The notes: generated by a model from the letters alone, not told the origin. A stretch of 64,000 bases of DNA from Streptomyces sp. NBC_01294 (GCF_035917235.1 NZ_CP108423.1:6229501-6293500); one strand, 5' to 3'; shown: positions 42,419 to 50,914, numbered from the stretch's first letter. Translations and numbers: made by a program.

Positions 42419-43938
42419 CGGCCGGCCTCCTGCGTGGTGTTCAAGATGTTCACGTCGCGGAACAGCGCGGACGGGCAGCCGTGCGAGACCGCCGCGACCT
42501 GGCCCGGCTGGGCCTTGCCGCAGTTGAAGGCGCCGCCCAGGACGTAGGTCTGCGGACCGCCGACCTTCTCCATCGAGCCCCAGAACTCGGTGGTGGTGGC
42601 CTGGTACGCGACGTCGCGCAGCTGCCCGGCCAGCCTGCCGTTCTCGATCCGGAAGAAGCGCTGCCCGGTGAACTGGAAGTTGTAGCGCTGCATGTCGATC
42701 GACCAGGAGCGGTCGCCGACCACGTAGATCCCGCGCTCCACCCCGCCGATCAGGTCCTCGGTCGACAGCCCGCCCGGATCCGGCTGGAGCGAGACGTTCG
42801 CCATCCGCTGGACGGGCACGTGCCCGGGGGAGTCGGCGTAGGCGCAGCCGTTGGAGCGCCCGAGGCCGGTCAGCTTCGCGATCCGCCGGTCCAGCTGGTA
42901 GCCGACCAGCGTTCCGTCCTTGACGAGGTCCCAGCTCTGCCCCTCGACGCCCTCGTCGTCGAAGCCGACGGTGGCCAGTCCGTGCTCGGCGGTGCGGTCA
43001 CCCGTCACGTTCATGATCGGGGAGCCGTACTTGAGCTTGCCCAGCTGGTCGAAGGTGGCGAAGGAGGTCCCCGCGTACGCCGCCTCGTAGCCCAGCGCCC
43101 GGTCGAGCTCGGTGGCGTGGCCGATGGACTCGTGGATGGTGAGCCACAGGTTGGACGGGTCCACGACCAGGTCGTAGCGACCGGCCTGCACGCTCGGCGC
43201 CCGCATCTTCTCGGCGAGCAGGCCGGGGATCTGCTCCAGCTCGGCGTTCCAGTCCCAGCCGGTGCCCGTCAGGTACTCCCAGCCGCGGCCGGCGGGCGGG
43301 GCGATGGTGCGCATCGAGTCGAACTCGCCGGTGGAGGCGTCGACCGCGACCGCCGTGAGCTGCGGGTGGATCCGCACCCGCTGCTGCGTGGTCGAGGTGC
43401 CCGCGGTGTCGGCGTAGAACTTGTTCTCCTGCACGGCGAGCAGCGAGGCGTCCACGTGCGCGACCCCGTCGGCCGCCAGCAGGCGCGCGCTCCAGTCGGC
43501 GAGCAGCGCCGCCTTCTCCGCGTCCGGCACCTCGAACGGGTTCACGTCGTAGGCGGAGATCCAGGTCCGCTCGGCGTGCACCGGCTCGTCGGCGAGCTCC
43601 ACCCGCTCGTCCGAGCCCGCGGCCTTGATCACCTGGGCGGAGAGCTTCGCCATGGCCACGGCCTGCGAGGCCACCTTGGCGGCGCCGTCCATGGTCAGGT
43701 CCACGCCGGAGGCGAATCCCCAACTGCCCCCGTGCACCACCCGGACGGCGAAGCCGAGGTCGGTGGTGTCGGACCCGCCGGAGGGCTTGGCGTCCCGCAG
43801 GCGCCAGGAGGCGCTGCGGACGCGCTCCAGCCGGAAGTCGGCATGGTCGGCGCCCAGCGCGCGGGCCCGGGCGAGCGCCGCGTCGGCGAGCGCCCGCAAG
43901 GGCAGCGCGGTGAAGGCCGCGTCGATGGAATGGGGCAC
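42415..43938 (-). CDS. tldD: TldD-type metallopeptidase subunit
   Basis: A 507-residue catalytic partner of TldE. The zinc motif is LTIHESIGHATELDRALG (HExxxH type, as in TldD), and the protein ends with typical strand-rich segments (GGAFNCGKAQPGQVAAVSHGCP). GTG 43938 is selected because GGGAGG sits six bases before it; the longer ATG at 43977 lacks a Shine-Dalgarno site. Translationally coupled to tldE by an ATGA overlap. It is divergent from fabG, and a small inverted repeat lies in the gap. Confidence 0.92.
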   Translation of the reverse strand: MPHSIDAAFTALPLRALADAALARARALGADHADFRLERVRSASWRLRDAKPSGGSDTTDLGFAVRVVHGGSWGFASGVDLTMDGAAKVASQAVAMAKLSAQVIKAAGSDERVELADEPVHAERTWISAYDVNPFEVPDAEKAALLADWSARLLAADGVAHVDASLLAVQENKFYADTAGTSTTQQRVRIHPQLTAVAVDASTGEFDSMRTIAPPAGRGWEYLTGTGWDWNAELEQIPGLLAEKMRAPSVQAGRYDLVVDPSNLWLTIHESIGHATELDRALGYEAAYAGTSFATFDQLGKLKYGSPIMNVTGDRTAEHGLATVGFDDEGVEGQSWDLVKDGTLVGYQLDRRIAKLTGLGRSNGCAYADSPGHVPVQRMANVSLQPDPGGLSTEDLIGGVERGIYVVGDRSWSIDMQRYNFQFTGQRFFRIENGRLAGQLRDVAYQATTTEFWGSMEKVGGPQTYVLGGAFNCGKAQPGQVAAVSHGCPSALFRDVNILNTTQEAGR

Positions 43939-43998
43939 GGAAGTCCTCCCGGGGTCGGGGACGGTCGCTCCGATCATGTCGCGATCAGGGCGCTTGTG

Positions 43999-44016
43999 CC
44001 TACATCTTTCTGTAGG
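43999..44016. promoter_or_regulatory. Inverted repeat CCTACA-N6-TGTAGG between tldD and fabG
   Basis: Perfect 6-bp arms in an AT-richer island 61 bp before tldD and 107 bp before fabG. A second short palindrome, ACCTATAGGT, lies at 44077-44086 nearer fabG. Either could be an operator, the second being better placed for the fatty-acid reductase operon. Confidence 0.4.
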
Positions 44017-44122
44017 GACTCGACAGAGCCTGTCGCGAGGCCCTGTCGGGGGTCGATTCTCCGTACGAGGGATGTGACCTATAGGTTTTTGGTATTCAGA
44101 CCGCTAGCGAAAGGGTGATCCG

Positions 44123-44842
44123 TTGAGCCGCTCGGTTCTCGTCACCGGAGGAAACCGGGGCATCGGCCTCGCCATCGCCCGAGCCTTCGCGCAGGCCGGC
44201 GACAAGGTCGCGATCACGTACCGGTCGGGTGAGCCGCCGGAGGCGCTCACCTCGCTCGGTGTCCTGGCGGTGCGGTGCGACATCACCGACTCCGAGCAGG
44301 TGGAGCAGGCCTACAAGCAGATCGAGGACACGCACGGCGCCGTCGAGGTGCTGGTGGCCAACGCCGGCATCACCAAGGACACGCTGCTGATGCGGATGTC
44401 CGAGGAGGACTTTGCCTCGGTCGTCGACACCAACCTCACCGGCACCTTCCGGGTGGTCAAGCGCGCGAACCGTGGCATGCTGCGTGCCAAGAAGGGCCGC
44501 GTGGTCCTGATCTCCTCGGTCGTCGGACTGCTCGGCTCGGCGGGCCAGGCGAACTACGCCGCCTCCAAGGCCGCGCTGGTCGGCTTCGCCCGCTCGCTCG
44601 CCCGTGAGCTGGGCTCCCGCAACATCACCTTCAACGTCGTCGCCCCCGGTTTCGTGGACACCGACATGACGAAGGTGCTCACCGACGAGCAGCGCGCGGG
44701 CATCGTGGGCCAGGTGCCGCTCGGCCGTTACGCGCAGCCCGAGGAGATCGCGGCAGCCGTGAGCTTCCTGGCGTCCGACGACGCCGCGTACATCACCGGA
44801 GCCGTCATTCCCGTTGACGGCGGATTGGGCATGGGTCACTGA
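44123..44842 (+). CDS. fabG: 3-oxoacyl-ACP reductase FabG (MabA-like)
   Basis: NADPH-dependent beta-ketoacyl-ACP reductase of type II fatty acid synthesis. A 239-residue classical SDR: VLVTGGNRGIGLA cofactor motif, VANAGITKD, VVLISSVVGLLGSAGQANYAASKAAL carrying Ser-Tyr-Lys, and C-terminal AYITGAVIPVDGGLGMGH. Start is TTG 44123 with AAAGGG eight bases upstream. It is followed five bases later by the InhA-type enoyl reductase, the same pair (fabG1-inhA order) as in mycobacteria and S. coelicolor. Confidence 0.95.
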   Translation: MSRSVLVTGGNRGIGLAIARAFAQAGDKVAITYRSGEPPEALTSLGVLAVRCDITDSEQVEQAYKQIEDTHGAVEVLVANAGITKDTLLMRMSEEDFASVVDTNLTGTFRVVKRANRGMLRAKKGRVVLISSVVGLLGSAGQANYAASKAALVGFARSLARELGSRNITFNVVAPGFVDTDMTKVLTDEQRAGIVGQVPLGRYAQPEEIAAAVSFLASDDAAYITGAVIPVDGGLGMGH

Positions 44843-44847
44843 TCACC

Positions 44848-45618
44848 ATGAGCGGAATTCTCGAGGGCAAGCGCATCCTCATCACGGGTGTGCTGATGGA
44901 GTCCTCCATCGCCTTCCACACGGCCCGGCTGGCCCAGGAGCAGGGCGCCGAGGTCATCCTCACCGCATGGCCGCGCCCGTCGCTGACCGAGCGCATCGCC
45001 AAGAAGCTGCCCAAGCCGGTCAAGGTGATCGAGCTCGACGTCACCAACGACGAGCACCTGGCCCGCCTGGAAGGCCTCGTCCGCGACGAGCTCGGCGGCC
45101 TCGACGGCGTCGTGCACTCCATCGGCTTCGCCCCGCAGGACGCCCTCGGCGGCAACTTCCTGAACACGCCGTTCGAGTCGGTCGCCACCGCCATGCACGT
45201 CTCGGCGTTCTCGCTGAAGTCGCTGGCCATGGCCTGCAAGCCGCTCTTCCCGGCGGAGGGCGCGGCCATCGTCGGCCTCACCTTCGACGCGCAGTTCGCC
45301 TGGCCCCAGTACGACTGGATGGGCCCGGCCAAGGCCGCGCTGGAGGCCACCAGCCGCTACCTCGCCCGTGACCTGGGCAAGGAGAACATCCGCTGCAACC
45401 TGGTCTCGGCCGGTCCGATCGGCTCGATGGCCGCGAAGTCCATCCCCGGCTTCGGCGAGCTGGCCGAGGTCTGGAACACCCGCTCCATGCTGGAGTGGGA
45501 CATGAGCGACCCGGAGCCGACCGGCAAGGGCGTCGTCGCCCTGCTGTCGGACTGGTTCCCGAAGACCACCGGCGAGATCGTCCACGTGGACGGCGGCCTG
45601 CACGCGATGGGTGCCTGA
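44848..45618 (+). CDS. fabI: NADH-dependent enoyl-ACP reductase (InhA/FabI)
   Basis: Completes the fatty-acid elongation cycle by reducing trans-2-enoyl-ACP. The 256-residue protein has the FabI/InhA cofactor motif LITGVLMESSIAFHTARLAQEQGAEV, the GVVHSIGFAP segment and the catalytic QYDWMGPAKAALEA (Tyr-x6-Lys) of the divergent SDR subgroup. ILEGKRILITG at the N-terminus is InhA-like. Operon with fabG; a terminator follows. Confidence 0.95.
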   Translation: MSGILEGKRILITGVLMESSIAFHTARLAQEQGAEVILTAWPRPSLTERIAKKLPKPVKVIELDVTNDEHLARLEGLVRDELGGLDGVVHSIGFAPQDALGGNFLNTPFESVATAMHVSAFSLKSLAMACKPLFPAEGAAIVGLTFDAQFAWPQYDWMGPAKAALEATSRYLARDLGKENIRCNLVSAGPIGSMAAKSIPGFGELAEVWNTRSMLEWDMSDPEPTGKGVVALLSDWFPKTTGEIVHVDGGLHAMGA

Positions 45619-45648
45619 CCTCCGGTCAGATCCCCTGCGTCCGTACGA

Positions 45649-45686
45649 CGGCGGCCGCGCTTCCCCCTCCGGGAGGCGCGGCCGCC
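45649..45686 (+). terminator. Terminator after the fabG-fabI operon
   Basis: CGGCGGCCGCGC and GCGCGGCCGCCG form a 12-bp perfect stem around TTCCCCCTCCGGGAG, 30 bp after the stop. The rest of the 45619-45923 gap is GC-rich, without a gene. Confidence 0.8.
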
Positions 45687-45923
45687 GCCGTTGGCGCGGG
45701 CCGGACCGGCCGGGACCCGGTGCGGGCGGGGCCCGGCACGGGCCGGGGCGGGGTACGGCGCCCGGCGGGGCGGAGCCCGGAGCAGGCCGGGGCGGGCCCT
45801 GCGGTCGCGCGCTCGATCGCATGTTCACCGGCTGAGCGAATCTTCCCGAGTCGAAAACCAGGACAGATGCCTGCAAACTGGCCACGTCGGGATCTTCCCG
45901 GCTCCTGCGGGGAGGAGGTAGGA

Positions 45924-46355
45924 GTGCGAGCGAAGCCGAGCCGAGCGGTCTCGATACTGGTCACCTCAGTGGTCCTGACCGGACTCCTGATCCCCGGAGC
46001 GGCCGCGCAGCCCGGGGGAGACGAGTCGGCGCCCGGCCCCGAGGCGGTGGCCCCGGCTGTCGTGGAGCTCGCCGAGATCCCGGTGGAGCCCCCCGCGCAG
46101 CCCTCGCTGCCCTCCGCCCGGGAACTCTTCGGAGCCGACTGCGACACGGCGATCGAGGGCTCGCAGGTGACGGCGCACTGCCACAACGCCTACCCGGAGA
46201 CCGACCTCGTACGGCTGCACGTCGAGTGTGACCGCTGGTGGGACGTGGACGGCGACGGCGTCGCCGTGGCCGTCGGCCCGGCCGGCCGGGCCGAGCTCAC
46301 CGGCCGCTGCTGGAAGGAAGTCCGCTCGGCGTGGGTCAGCCACCAGCGGCCGTGA
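45924..46355 (+). CDS. Secreted protein of unknown function
   Basis: A 143-residue exported protein. Residues 1-29 are a signal peptide (VRAKPSRAVSILVTSVVLTGLLIPGAAA). A Pro/Glu/Ala-rich linker follows to about residue 70. The remaining 75 residues contain four Cys (FGADCDTA, AHCHNAY, VECDRWW, GRCWKE), enough for two disulfides, and a run VDGDGVAVAVGPAG. No enzyme motif recognised. Start GTG 45924 has GGAGGAGG at ideal spacing. Its 3' end overlaps the convergent GntR gene by 20 bp. Confidence 0.8.
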   Translation: MRAKPSRAVSILVTSVVLTGLLIPGAAAQPGGDESAPGPEAVAPAVVELAEIPVEPPAQPSLPSARELFGADCDTAIEGSQVTAHCHNAYPETDLVRLHVECDRWWDVDGDGVAVAVGPAGRAELTGRCWKEVRSAWVSHQRP

Positions 46356-47040
46356 GCGGATTCCCCTCGGCGCTCTCGCCGAGGCAGGTGAACGGGTAGC
46401 CCGCCGCCTCCGAGGCCGCCGCGTCCCCGTCACCCCGCCGGATCGCCTCGATCAGCCGGGCGTGGTCCAGATGGGCTCCGGGATCGAGCTCGGTGCCCAC
46501 GTCCGCCCGCAGCCAGTCGGCCACCAGCTCGCCGAGGTCCGCGTACAGCTCGATCAGCACGTCGTTGTGCGAGGCCGTCACCACCGCCATGTGCAGGCTC
46601 ACGTCCGCCGCCACGAAGACCTCCGCGTCCCCGCCCGCCCACGCCTCCTCGCGGCGCGCCAGCAGGGCGTCCAGCTGCACGAGGTCCCGCTCGGTCCGCC
46701 GCTCCGCAGCCAGCCGGGCCGCCGAGGACTCCAGCGTCGACCGCAGCTCGGCGATGTGCCGAGGCTCGGCCCCGGCGAAGCGCCGGTGCATGACGCCCGC
46801 CAGCTCGCTGGTCGCGATGACGTAGGTGCCCGAGCCCTGCCGGATGTCGAGCAGGCCGTTGTGCGCCAGCGCCCGCACGGCCTCGCGGACGGTGTTGCGG
46901 GCGACGCCGAGCAGTTCGACGAGCTCCGGCTCGGTCGGGATGCGGGCGCCGACCGGCCACTCGCCGGAGGTGATCTGGTTCCGCAGCTGGGCGATCACCT
47001 GATCGACGAGTGCGGAGCGCCGGGGCGAGGTCAGCGGCAT
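46336..47040 (-). CDS. GntR family (FadR subfamily) transcriptional regulator
   Basis: A 234-residue regulator: N-terminal winged helix LVDQVIAQLRNQITSGEWPVGARIPTEPELVELLGVARNTVREAVRALAHNGLLDIRQGSGTYV and C-terminal FCD ligand-binding domain with the metal-site-like DVSLHMAVVTASHND. ATG 47040 follows GAGAGGG. It is divergent from an MFS transporter gene with a clear palindrome between them, suggesting it controls that transporter. Ligand unknown; related regulators bind small carboxylates. Confidence 0.92.
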   Translation of the reverse strand: MPLTSPRRSALVDQVIAQLRNQITSGEWPVGARIPTEPELVELLGVARNTVREAVRALAHNGLLDIRQGSGTYVIATSELAGVMHRRFAGAEPRHIAELRSTLESSAARLAAERRTERDLVQLDALLARREEAWAGGDAEVFVAADVSLHMAVVTASHNDVLIELYADLGELVADWLRADVGTELDPGAHLDHARLIEAIRRGDGDAAASEAAGYPFTCLGESAEGNPLTAAGG

Positions 47041-47102
47041 GGGTCCCTCTCGACGGTGACTGTGACGGTGACTGCGATTATGTTGCACGCGACTGGACAG
47101 CC

Positions 47103-47117
47103 AATCATCCCATGATT
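47103..47117. promoter_or_regulatory. Probable GntR operator AATCATCCCATGATT
   Basis: AATCAT and ATGATT are perfect arms around CCC, in an AT-rich island between the divergent GntR gene and MFS transporter gene, 14 bp before the transporter ATG. A partial second copy (ATGATTCTATGATG) overlaps its right side. Confidence 0.65.
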
Positions 47118-47130
47118 CTATGATGGCCGA

Positions 47131-48507
47131 ATGTCCGACGAAGAGATCCAGACGCTCGACCGGCCCGCCGGGGGCCACACGTCCTCGCGGCAGGCCACCG
47201 GCGCGGCCGGGGCCTCCGCGGACCGCACCACGGCCGCCACCCCGCACACGCCCGAGCAGCCCTCCTGGCTCGGTCCGGTGCTCATCGTCGGAATCGTGCT
47301 GGCCGCCCTGAACCTGCGGCCCGCCATCACCAGCCTCGGCGCCCTCTTCGAGGAGACCCGCACGGGTCTCGGCATGAGCGGCACCGTCGCCGGACTGATC
47401 ACCTCGGTCCCCGCCCTCTGCTTCGCCGTCTTCGGCGTCACCGCGCCCCGGCTCTCCCGCCGCTTCGGCCCGGCCGCCGTCGTCTGCGCCGGCATGGCCG
47501 CCGTCGCCACCGGCCTGCTGATCCGCCCCTTCGCGGCCGGCGCGGCCGGCTTCCTCGCCGCCAGTGCCCTGTCCCTGGCCGGCATAGCCCTCACCAACGT
47601 CCTGCTCCCGGTGATCGTCAAGCGCTACTTCCCGGACCGGGTCGGCACCATGACCGGCCTGTACTCCATGGCCCTGGCCGCCGGAACCTCGCTCGCCGCC
47701 GCCGCGACCGTCCCGCTGACCGGCGCCCTCGGCGGCAGCTGGCGCACCGGCCTGCTGGTCTGGGCCGGCCTCGCCGTGGTCGCCGTACTGCCCTGGCTGC
47801 CCATCGCCCGCACCTCCCGGCGCGCCGAGCGGGCCAGGGCCGCCGCCGCCGCGGCAGGAACGGGCCCCGCCGTACGCGCCGACACGGGCCCGCGGGTCGC
47901 CCGCAGCCGCACCGCCTGGGCCCTGGCCTGCTACTTCGGCCTCCAGGCCACGGGCGCGTACATCACCATGGGCTGGCTCCCGCAGATCTTCCGCGACGCC
48001 GGAGTGTCCGCCTCCACCGCCGGCGTGCTCCTCGCCGTCACCATGGTCATGGGCGTCCCGCTCGCCTTCGTCATCCCGGGCCTGGCCGCCCGCATGAAGA
48101 ACCAGGGAGCCATCGCCGCCGCCCTCGGCGTCTTCGGCCTCACCGGCTACCTCGGGCTCTACTTCGCACCCGCCGCCGGAGCCTGGGCCTGGGCGCTCCT
48201 GCTCGGCGTCTCCAATTGCGCCTTCCCGCTGGTCATCACCCTCATCGGGCTGCGCGCCAAGTCCCCGGCCGGCGTCGTCAAGCTCTCCGCCTTCGCCCAG
48301 AGCACTGGCTACCTGCTCTCCATCCCCGGCCCCCTCGTCATCGGCACGCTCTACCAGCACAGCCGGGGGCACCTCCCAGCGGTAGCTGGGGGAGGCTGGG
48401 ACCTGCCGCTCGCCCTGATGGCCGGCCTGCTCGTGCCGCAGATCGCGCTCGGCATCCTGGCCGGCCGGGACCGCACGATCGAGGACGAATGCGGCATGCG
48501 AGACTGA
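47131..48507 (+). CDS. MFS transporter, CynX/NimT family
   Basis: A 458-residue major facilitator with twelve predicted spans after a 45-residue polar N-terminus. LGPVLIVGIVLAALNLRPAITSLGALFEETRTGLGMSGTVAGLITSVPALCF is the hallmark first module of the CynX/NimT group (cyanate, nitroimidazole and related exporters/importers). ARMKNQGAIAAALG is the mid-loop between TM8 and TM9. The real substrate is not predictable. Regulation by the divergent GntR protein is likely. A 39-residue membrane peptide gene follows five bases after the stop. Confidence 0.9.
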   Translation: MSDEEIQTLDRPAGGHTSSRQATGAAGASADRTTAATPHTPEQPSWLGPVLIVGIVLAALNLRPAITSLGALFEETRTGLGMSGTVAGLITSVPALCFAVFGVTAPRLSRRFGPAAVVCAGMAAVATGLLIRPFAAGAAGFLAASALSLAGIALTNVLLPVIVKRYFPDRVGTMTGLYSMALAAGTSLAAAATVPLTGALGGSWRTGLLVWAGLAVVAVLPWLPIARTSRRAERARAAAAAAGTGPAVRADTGPRVARSRTAWALACYFGLQATGAYITMGWLPQIFRDAGVSASTAGVLLAVTMVMGVPLAFVIPGLAARMKNQGAIAAALGVFGLTGYLGLYFAPAAGAWAWALLLGVSNCAFPLVITLIGLRAKSPAGVVKLSAFAQSTGYLLSIPGPLVIGTLYQHSRGHLPAVAGGGWDLPLALMAGLLVPQIALGILAGRDRTIEDECGMRD

Positions 48508-48512
48508 CCGGC

Positions 48513-48632
48513 ATGTCACCCGTACTCGAACCGAACCCGCAGGACGGCCGCAAGAAGCTCGGCCTCGTCCTCGGTGCCATCCTCGGCATCACCGTGATCA
48601 TCTCCGTGATCGCGACGATCGCCTCGCCGTGA
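48513..48632 (+). CDS. Small transporter-associated membrane peptide (SGM_5486-like)
   Basis: A 39-residue peptide with a polar start (MSPVLEPNPQDGRKKLG) and one transmembrane helix (LVLGAILGITVIISVIATIA). It resembles the SGM_5486 family of tiny proteins encoded directly after MFS transporter genes in Streptomyces. It lies five bases past the transporter stop and is probably co-transcribed. The longer frame upstream of ATG 48513 overlaps the transporter gene and is not expected to be used. Confidence 0.78.
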   Translation: MSPVLEPNPQDGRKKLGLVLGAILGITVIISVIATIASP

Positions 48633-48769
48633 GGGTGGGGGTAACCCCACCACCCCCTAGGGGGTCAGGCTCAGGGTGAACTGGGGTGTGCCCCGGATGG
48701 GAACCGCTGCACCGGATCCATAGATTCGTTGACAGCGAGCCAGTCCGGTCCACACCCACGGAGGCGGCC

Positions 48770-48991
48770 ATGTCGGCCCCCATGCACACCAGGTCCCTCC
48801 CGTCCCGCCCCCGGGCACGCGCCGTCACCGGCGCGAGCACCCGCCTGCACTGGTGGGCGCTGGCCCTGCCCGCCCTGGCCTTCGGGCTCCTGATGCTGCT
48901 CCTCGCCGGCTCCGCCGAGGCCCACGCGGCCACCGGCGAGGTCTCGGGCCTCGTCCAGGTCACCGAAGCGCTCCTGCGAGCCGTCGGCTGA
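48770..48991 (+). CDS. Small single-pass membrane protein of unknown function
   Basis: A 73-residue protein with a basic N-terminus (MHTRSLPSRPRARAVTGASTRLHWW), a hydrophobic segment ALALPALAFGLLMLLLAGSAEA and a short soluble end (ATGEVSGLVQVTEALLRAVG). ATG 48770 follows GGAGG at five bases. A TTGACA at 48729 may be a -35 element. No family recognised. Confidence 0.65.
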   Translation: MSAPMHTRSLPSRPRARAVTGASTRLHWWALALPALAFGLLMLLLAGSAEAHAATGEVSGLVQVTEALLRAVG

Positions 48992-49074
48992 CCTCCCGCG
49001 CGCCCCTCACCCCCCGGGGTGAGCCCCCCAACACCCCTCAGCCCCATGGCCCGTTTCATGCGAAGCTGGGAGTC

Positions 49075-49596
49075 ATGAGCGCCGACACACCCCGCAGGAT
49101 CGCCCTCCTCCGGCACGCCAAGGCCGACTGGCCTGATGTGTCCGACCACGACCGCCCGCTGGCGGAACGAGGCCGCAAGGACGCGCCGGCCGTCGGTCTG
49201 AAGCTCGCCGAAACCGGCATCGCCTTCGACCTGGCCCTCTGCTCCACCGCAGCCCGCACCCGCGAGACCTGGAAGCTCGCCGTCCAGGAGATGCCGCACC
49301 GGCCGAAGACCCACTACGAGGAGAGGGTCTACGACGCCTCGCCGGGCGAGCTCATCGCCCTGCTGAACGAGGTCTCCGACGAGGTCTCCGACCTCCTCGT
49401 CATCGGCCACAACCCCGGCATGCACGCCCTCGCCGACGCCCTCTCCGGGCGCGCGGAGGGCGACACCCTCGAGCACATGACCCGTACGGGGTTCCCGACC
49501 GGGGCGCTCGCCGTCGTCTCCTTCACCGGTTCGTGGAAGTCCGTGGAGCCCGGCGTGGGCACTCTGCTCGACTTCTGGACCCCCAAGGACCACTGA
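49075..49596 (+). CDS. SixA-type phosphohistidine phosphatase (histidine phosphatase family)
   Basis: A 173-residue histidine phosphatase. The catalytic motif LLRHAKADWPD (RHxK) opens the protein, LCSTAARTRETW gives the second Arg, and LLVIGHNPGMHALAD the second His. This is the short SixA layout, whose E. coli member dephosphorylates a phosphohistidine in a phosphotransfer protein. The target here is unknown. A 10-bp tandem repeat begins at the stop codon. Confidence 0.88.
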   Translation: MSADTPRRIALLRHAKADWPDVSDHDRPLAERGRKDAPAVGLKLAETGIAFDLALCSTAARTRETWKLAVQEMPHRPKTHYEERVYDASPGELIALLNEVSDEVSDLLVIGHNPGMHALADALSGRAEGDTLEHMTRTGFPTGALAVVSFTGSWKSVEPGVGTLLDFWTPKDH

Positions 49597-49634
49597 CCTG
49601 CACCGACCTGCACCGACCTGCACCGACCTGCGCC
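49595..49634 (+). repeat. Four 10-bp tandem repeats at the sixA stop
   Basis: GACCTGCACC is present three times without change and a fourth time as GACCTGCGCC. The first unit overlaps the TGA of the sixA-like gene. Probable slippage tract in the 3' untranslated region. Confidence 0.9.
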
Positions 49635-49647
49635 ACGACGCACGAAC

Positions 49648-49680
49648 GGGCCCCGGCAGCCGCACCGGCCGCCGGGGCCC
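49648..49680. terminator. Terminator between sixA-like gene and serB
   Basis: GGGCCCCGGC and GCCGGGGCCC form a 10-bp perfect stem with a 13-nt loop, followed by TTTC. The genes are convergent, so it may serve both. Confidence 0.8.
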
Positions 49681-49714
49681 TTTCATGTGGTGCTTCGTCT
49701 GAGCGTCGGGGGAG

Positions 49715-50914
49715 TCAGGCCAGGTCGGCGGCCTCGACCTCCTCGCGGGTGATCCCGAGCAGATACAGCACCGCGTCCAGGAAGGGCACGTTCACCGCCG
49801 TGTGCGCGGCCTCGCGGACCACCGGCTTGGCGTTGAAGGCCACGCCCAGCCCGGCCGCGTTCAGCATGTCCAGGTCGTTGGCGCCGTCACCGATGGCCAC
49901 CGTCTGGGCCAGCGGCACCCCGGCCTCGGCGGCGAAGCGGCGCAGCAGCCGGGCCTTGCCCGCCCGGTCCACGATCTCGCCGGTGACCTTGCCCGTCAGC
50001 TTCCCGTCGACGATCTCCAGGGTGTTGGCGGAGGCGAAGTCCAGCCCCAGCCGCTCCCGCAGATCGTCCGTCACCTGGGTGAAGCCGCCGGAGACCACGC
50101 CCACCTGGTAGCCGAGCCGCTTGAGCGTGCGGATCAGGGTCCGGGCGCCCGGGGTCAGCTGCACCTCGGCACGGACCTTGTCCACGACGGAGGCGTCCAG
50201 CCCGGCCAGCAGCGCCACCCGGGCGTGCAGCGACTGCTCGAAGTCCAGTTCACCGCGCATGGCCCGCTCGGTGACCTCCGCGACCTCGGCCTCGCACCCG
50301 GCGTGGGCGGCGAAGAGCTCGATGACCTCGTCCTGGATGAGGGTGGAGTCCACGTCCATGACGACCAGGCGCTGGGCCCGGCGGTGCAGTCCGGCCGAGA
50401 CCACCGCCACGTCCACGCCGATGTGGGCGGAAGCGGTGGCCAGCGCGGTGCGCAGCGGCTCGGTCTCGACACCCGAGACGGCGAACTCCACCGCCGTCAC
50501 CGGGTACTTCGCGAGCCGGAAGATACGGTCGATGTTGCCGCCGACCGAGGTGATCTTGGCGGCGATGGCCGCGGTGGACTCGGCGGTGAGCGGATGCCCG
50601 AGCACGGTGACGTGGGAGCGGCCGCTGCCGCGCGGCCGGTTGTCACCGGTGCCGGAGAGGATCTCGGCCTGCATCTTGAGGGACTCGGCCCAGCTGTGGA
50701 CGGTGGCCCGCAGGTCGCCCTCGGCGCCGCCGGCGGGCTTGGTGACGAGGGCGCACAGGACGATGCGACCACGGGTGACGACCTGCTCGATGTCGACGAC
50801 GTCGACGGAGTAGGCGGCGAGGGTGTCGAACAGCCCGGCGGTGATCCCGGGACGGTCCTTGCCGAAGATCTTGACGAGGAGGGTGGGGACGTCGGAGGTC
50901 TGCGATGCGCTCAT
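49715..50914 (-). CDS. serB: Phosphoserine phosphatase SerB with N-terminal ACT domain(s)
   Basis: Last enzyme of serine biosynthesis. A 399-residue protein: ACT-like N-terminal part (TLLVKIFGKDRPGITAGLFDTLAAYSVDVVDIEQ and a second such segment beginning HVTVLGHPL), then a HAD phosphatase with motif I VVMDVDSTLIQDEV, motif II GYQVGVVSGGFTQV and motif III AIGDGANDLDML. This length and layout match actinobacterial SerB2-type proteins, where the ACT domains can bind serine. ATG 50914 is preferred; the longer frame upstream lies in repeat DNA. Confidence 0.96.
   Translation of the reverse strand: MSASQTSDVPTLLVKIFGKDRPGITAGLFDTLAAYSVDVVDIEQVVTRGRIVLCALVTKPAGGAEGDLRATVHSWAESLKMQAEILSGTGDNRPRGSGRSHVTVLGHPLTAESTAAIAAKITSVGGNIDRIFRLAKYPVTAVEFAVSGVETEPLRTALATASAHIGVDVAVVSAGLHRRAQRLVVMDVDSTLIQDEVIELFAAHAGCEAEVAEVTERAMRGELDFEQSLHARVALLAGLDASVVDKVRAEVQLTPGARTLIRTLKRLGYQVGVVSGGFTQVTDDLRERLGLDFASANTLEIVDGKLTGKVTGEIVDRAGKARLLRRFAAEAGVPLAQTVAIGDGANDLDMLNAAGLGVAFNAKPVVREAAHTAVNVPFLDAVLYLLGITREEVEAADLA

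Noticed and set aside
46336..48519. Single 727-residue minus-strand frame
   Set aside because: Only its last 234 residues form a GntR regulator; the rest is antisense to the MFS gene.
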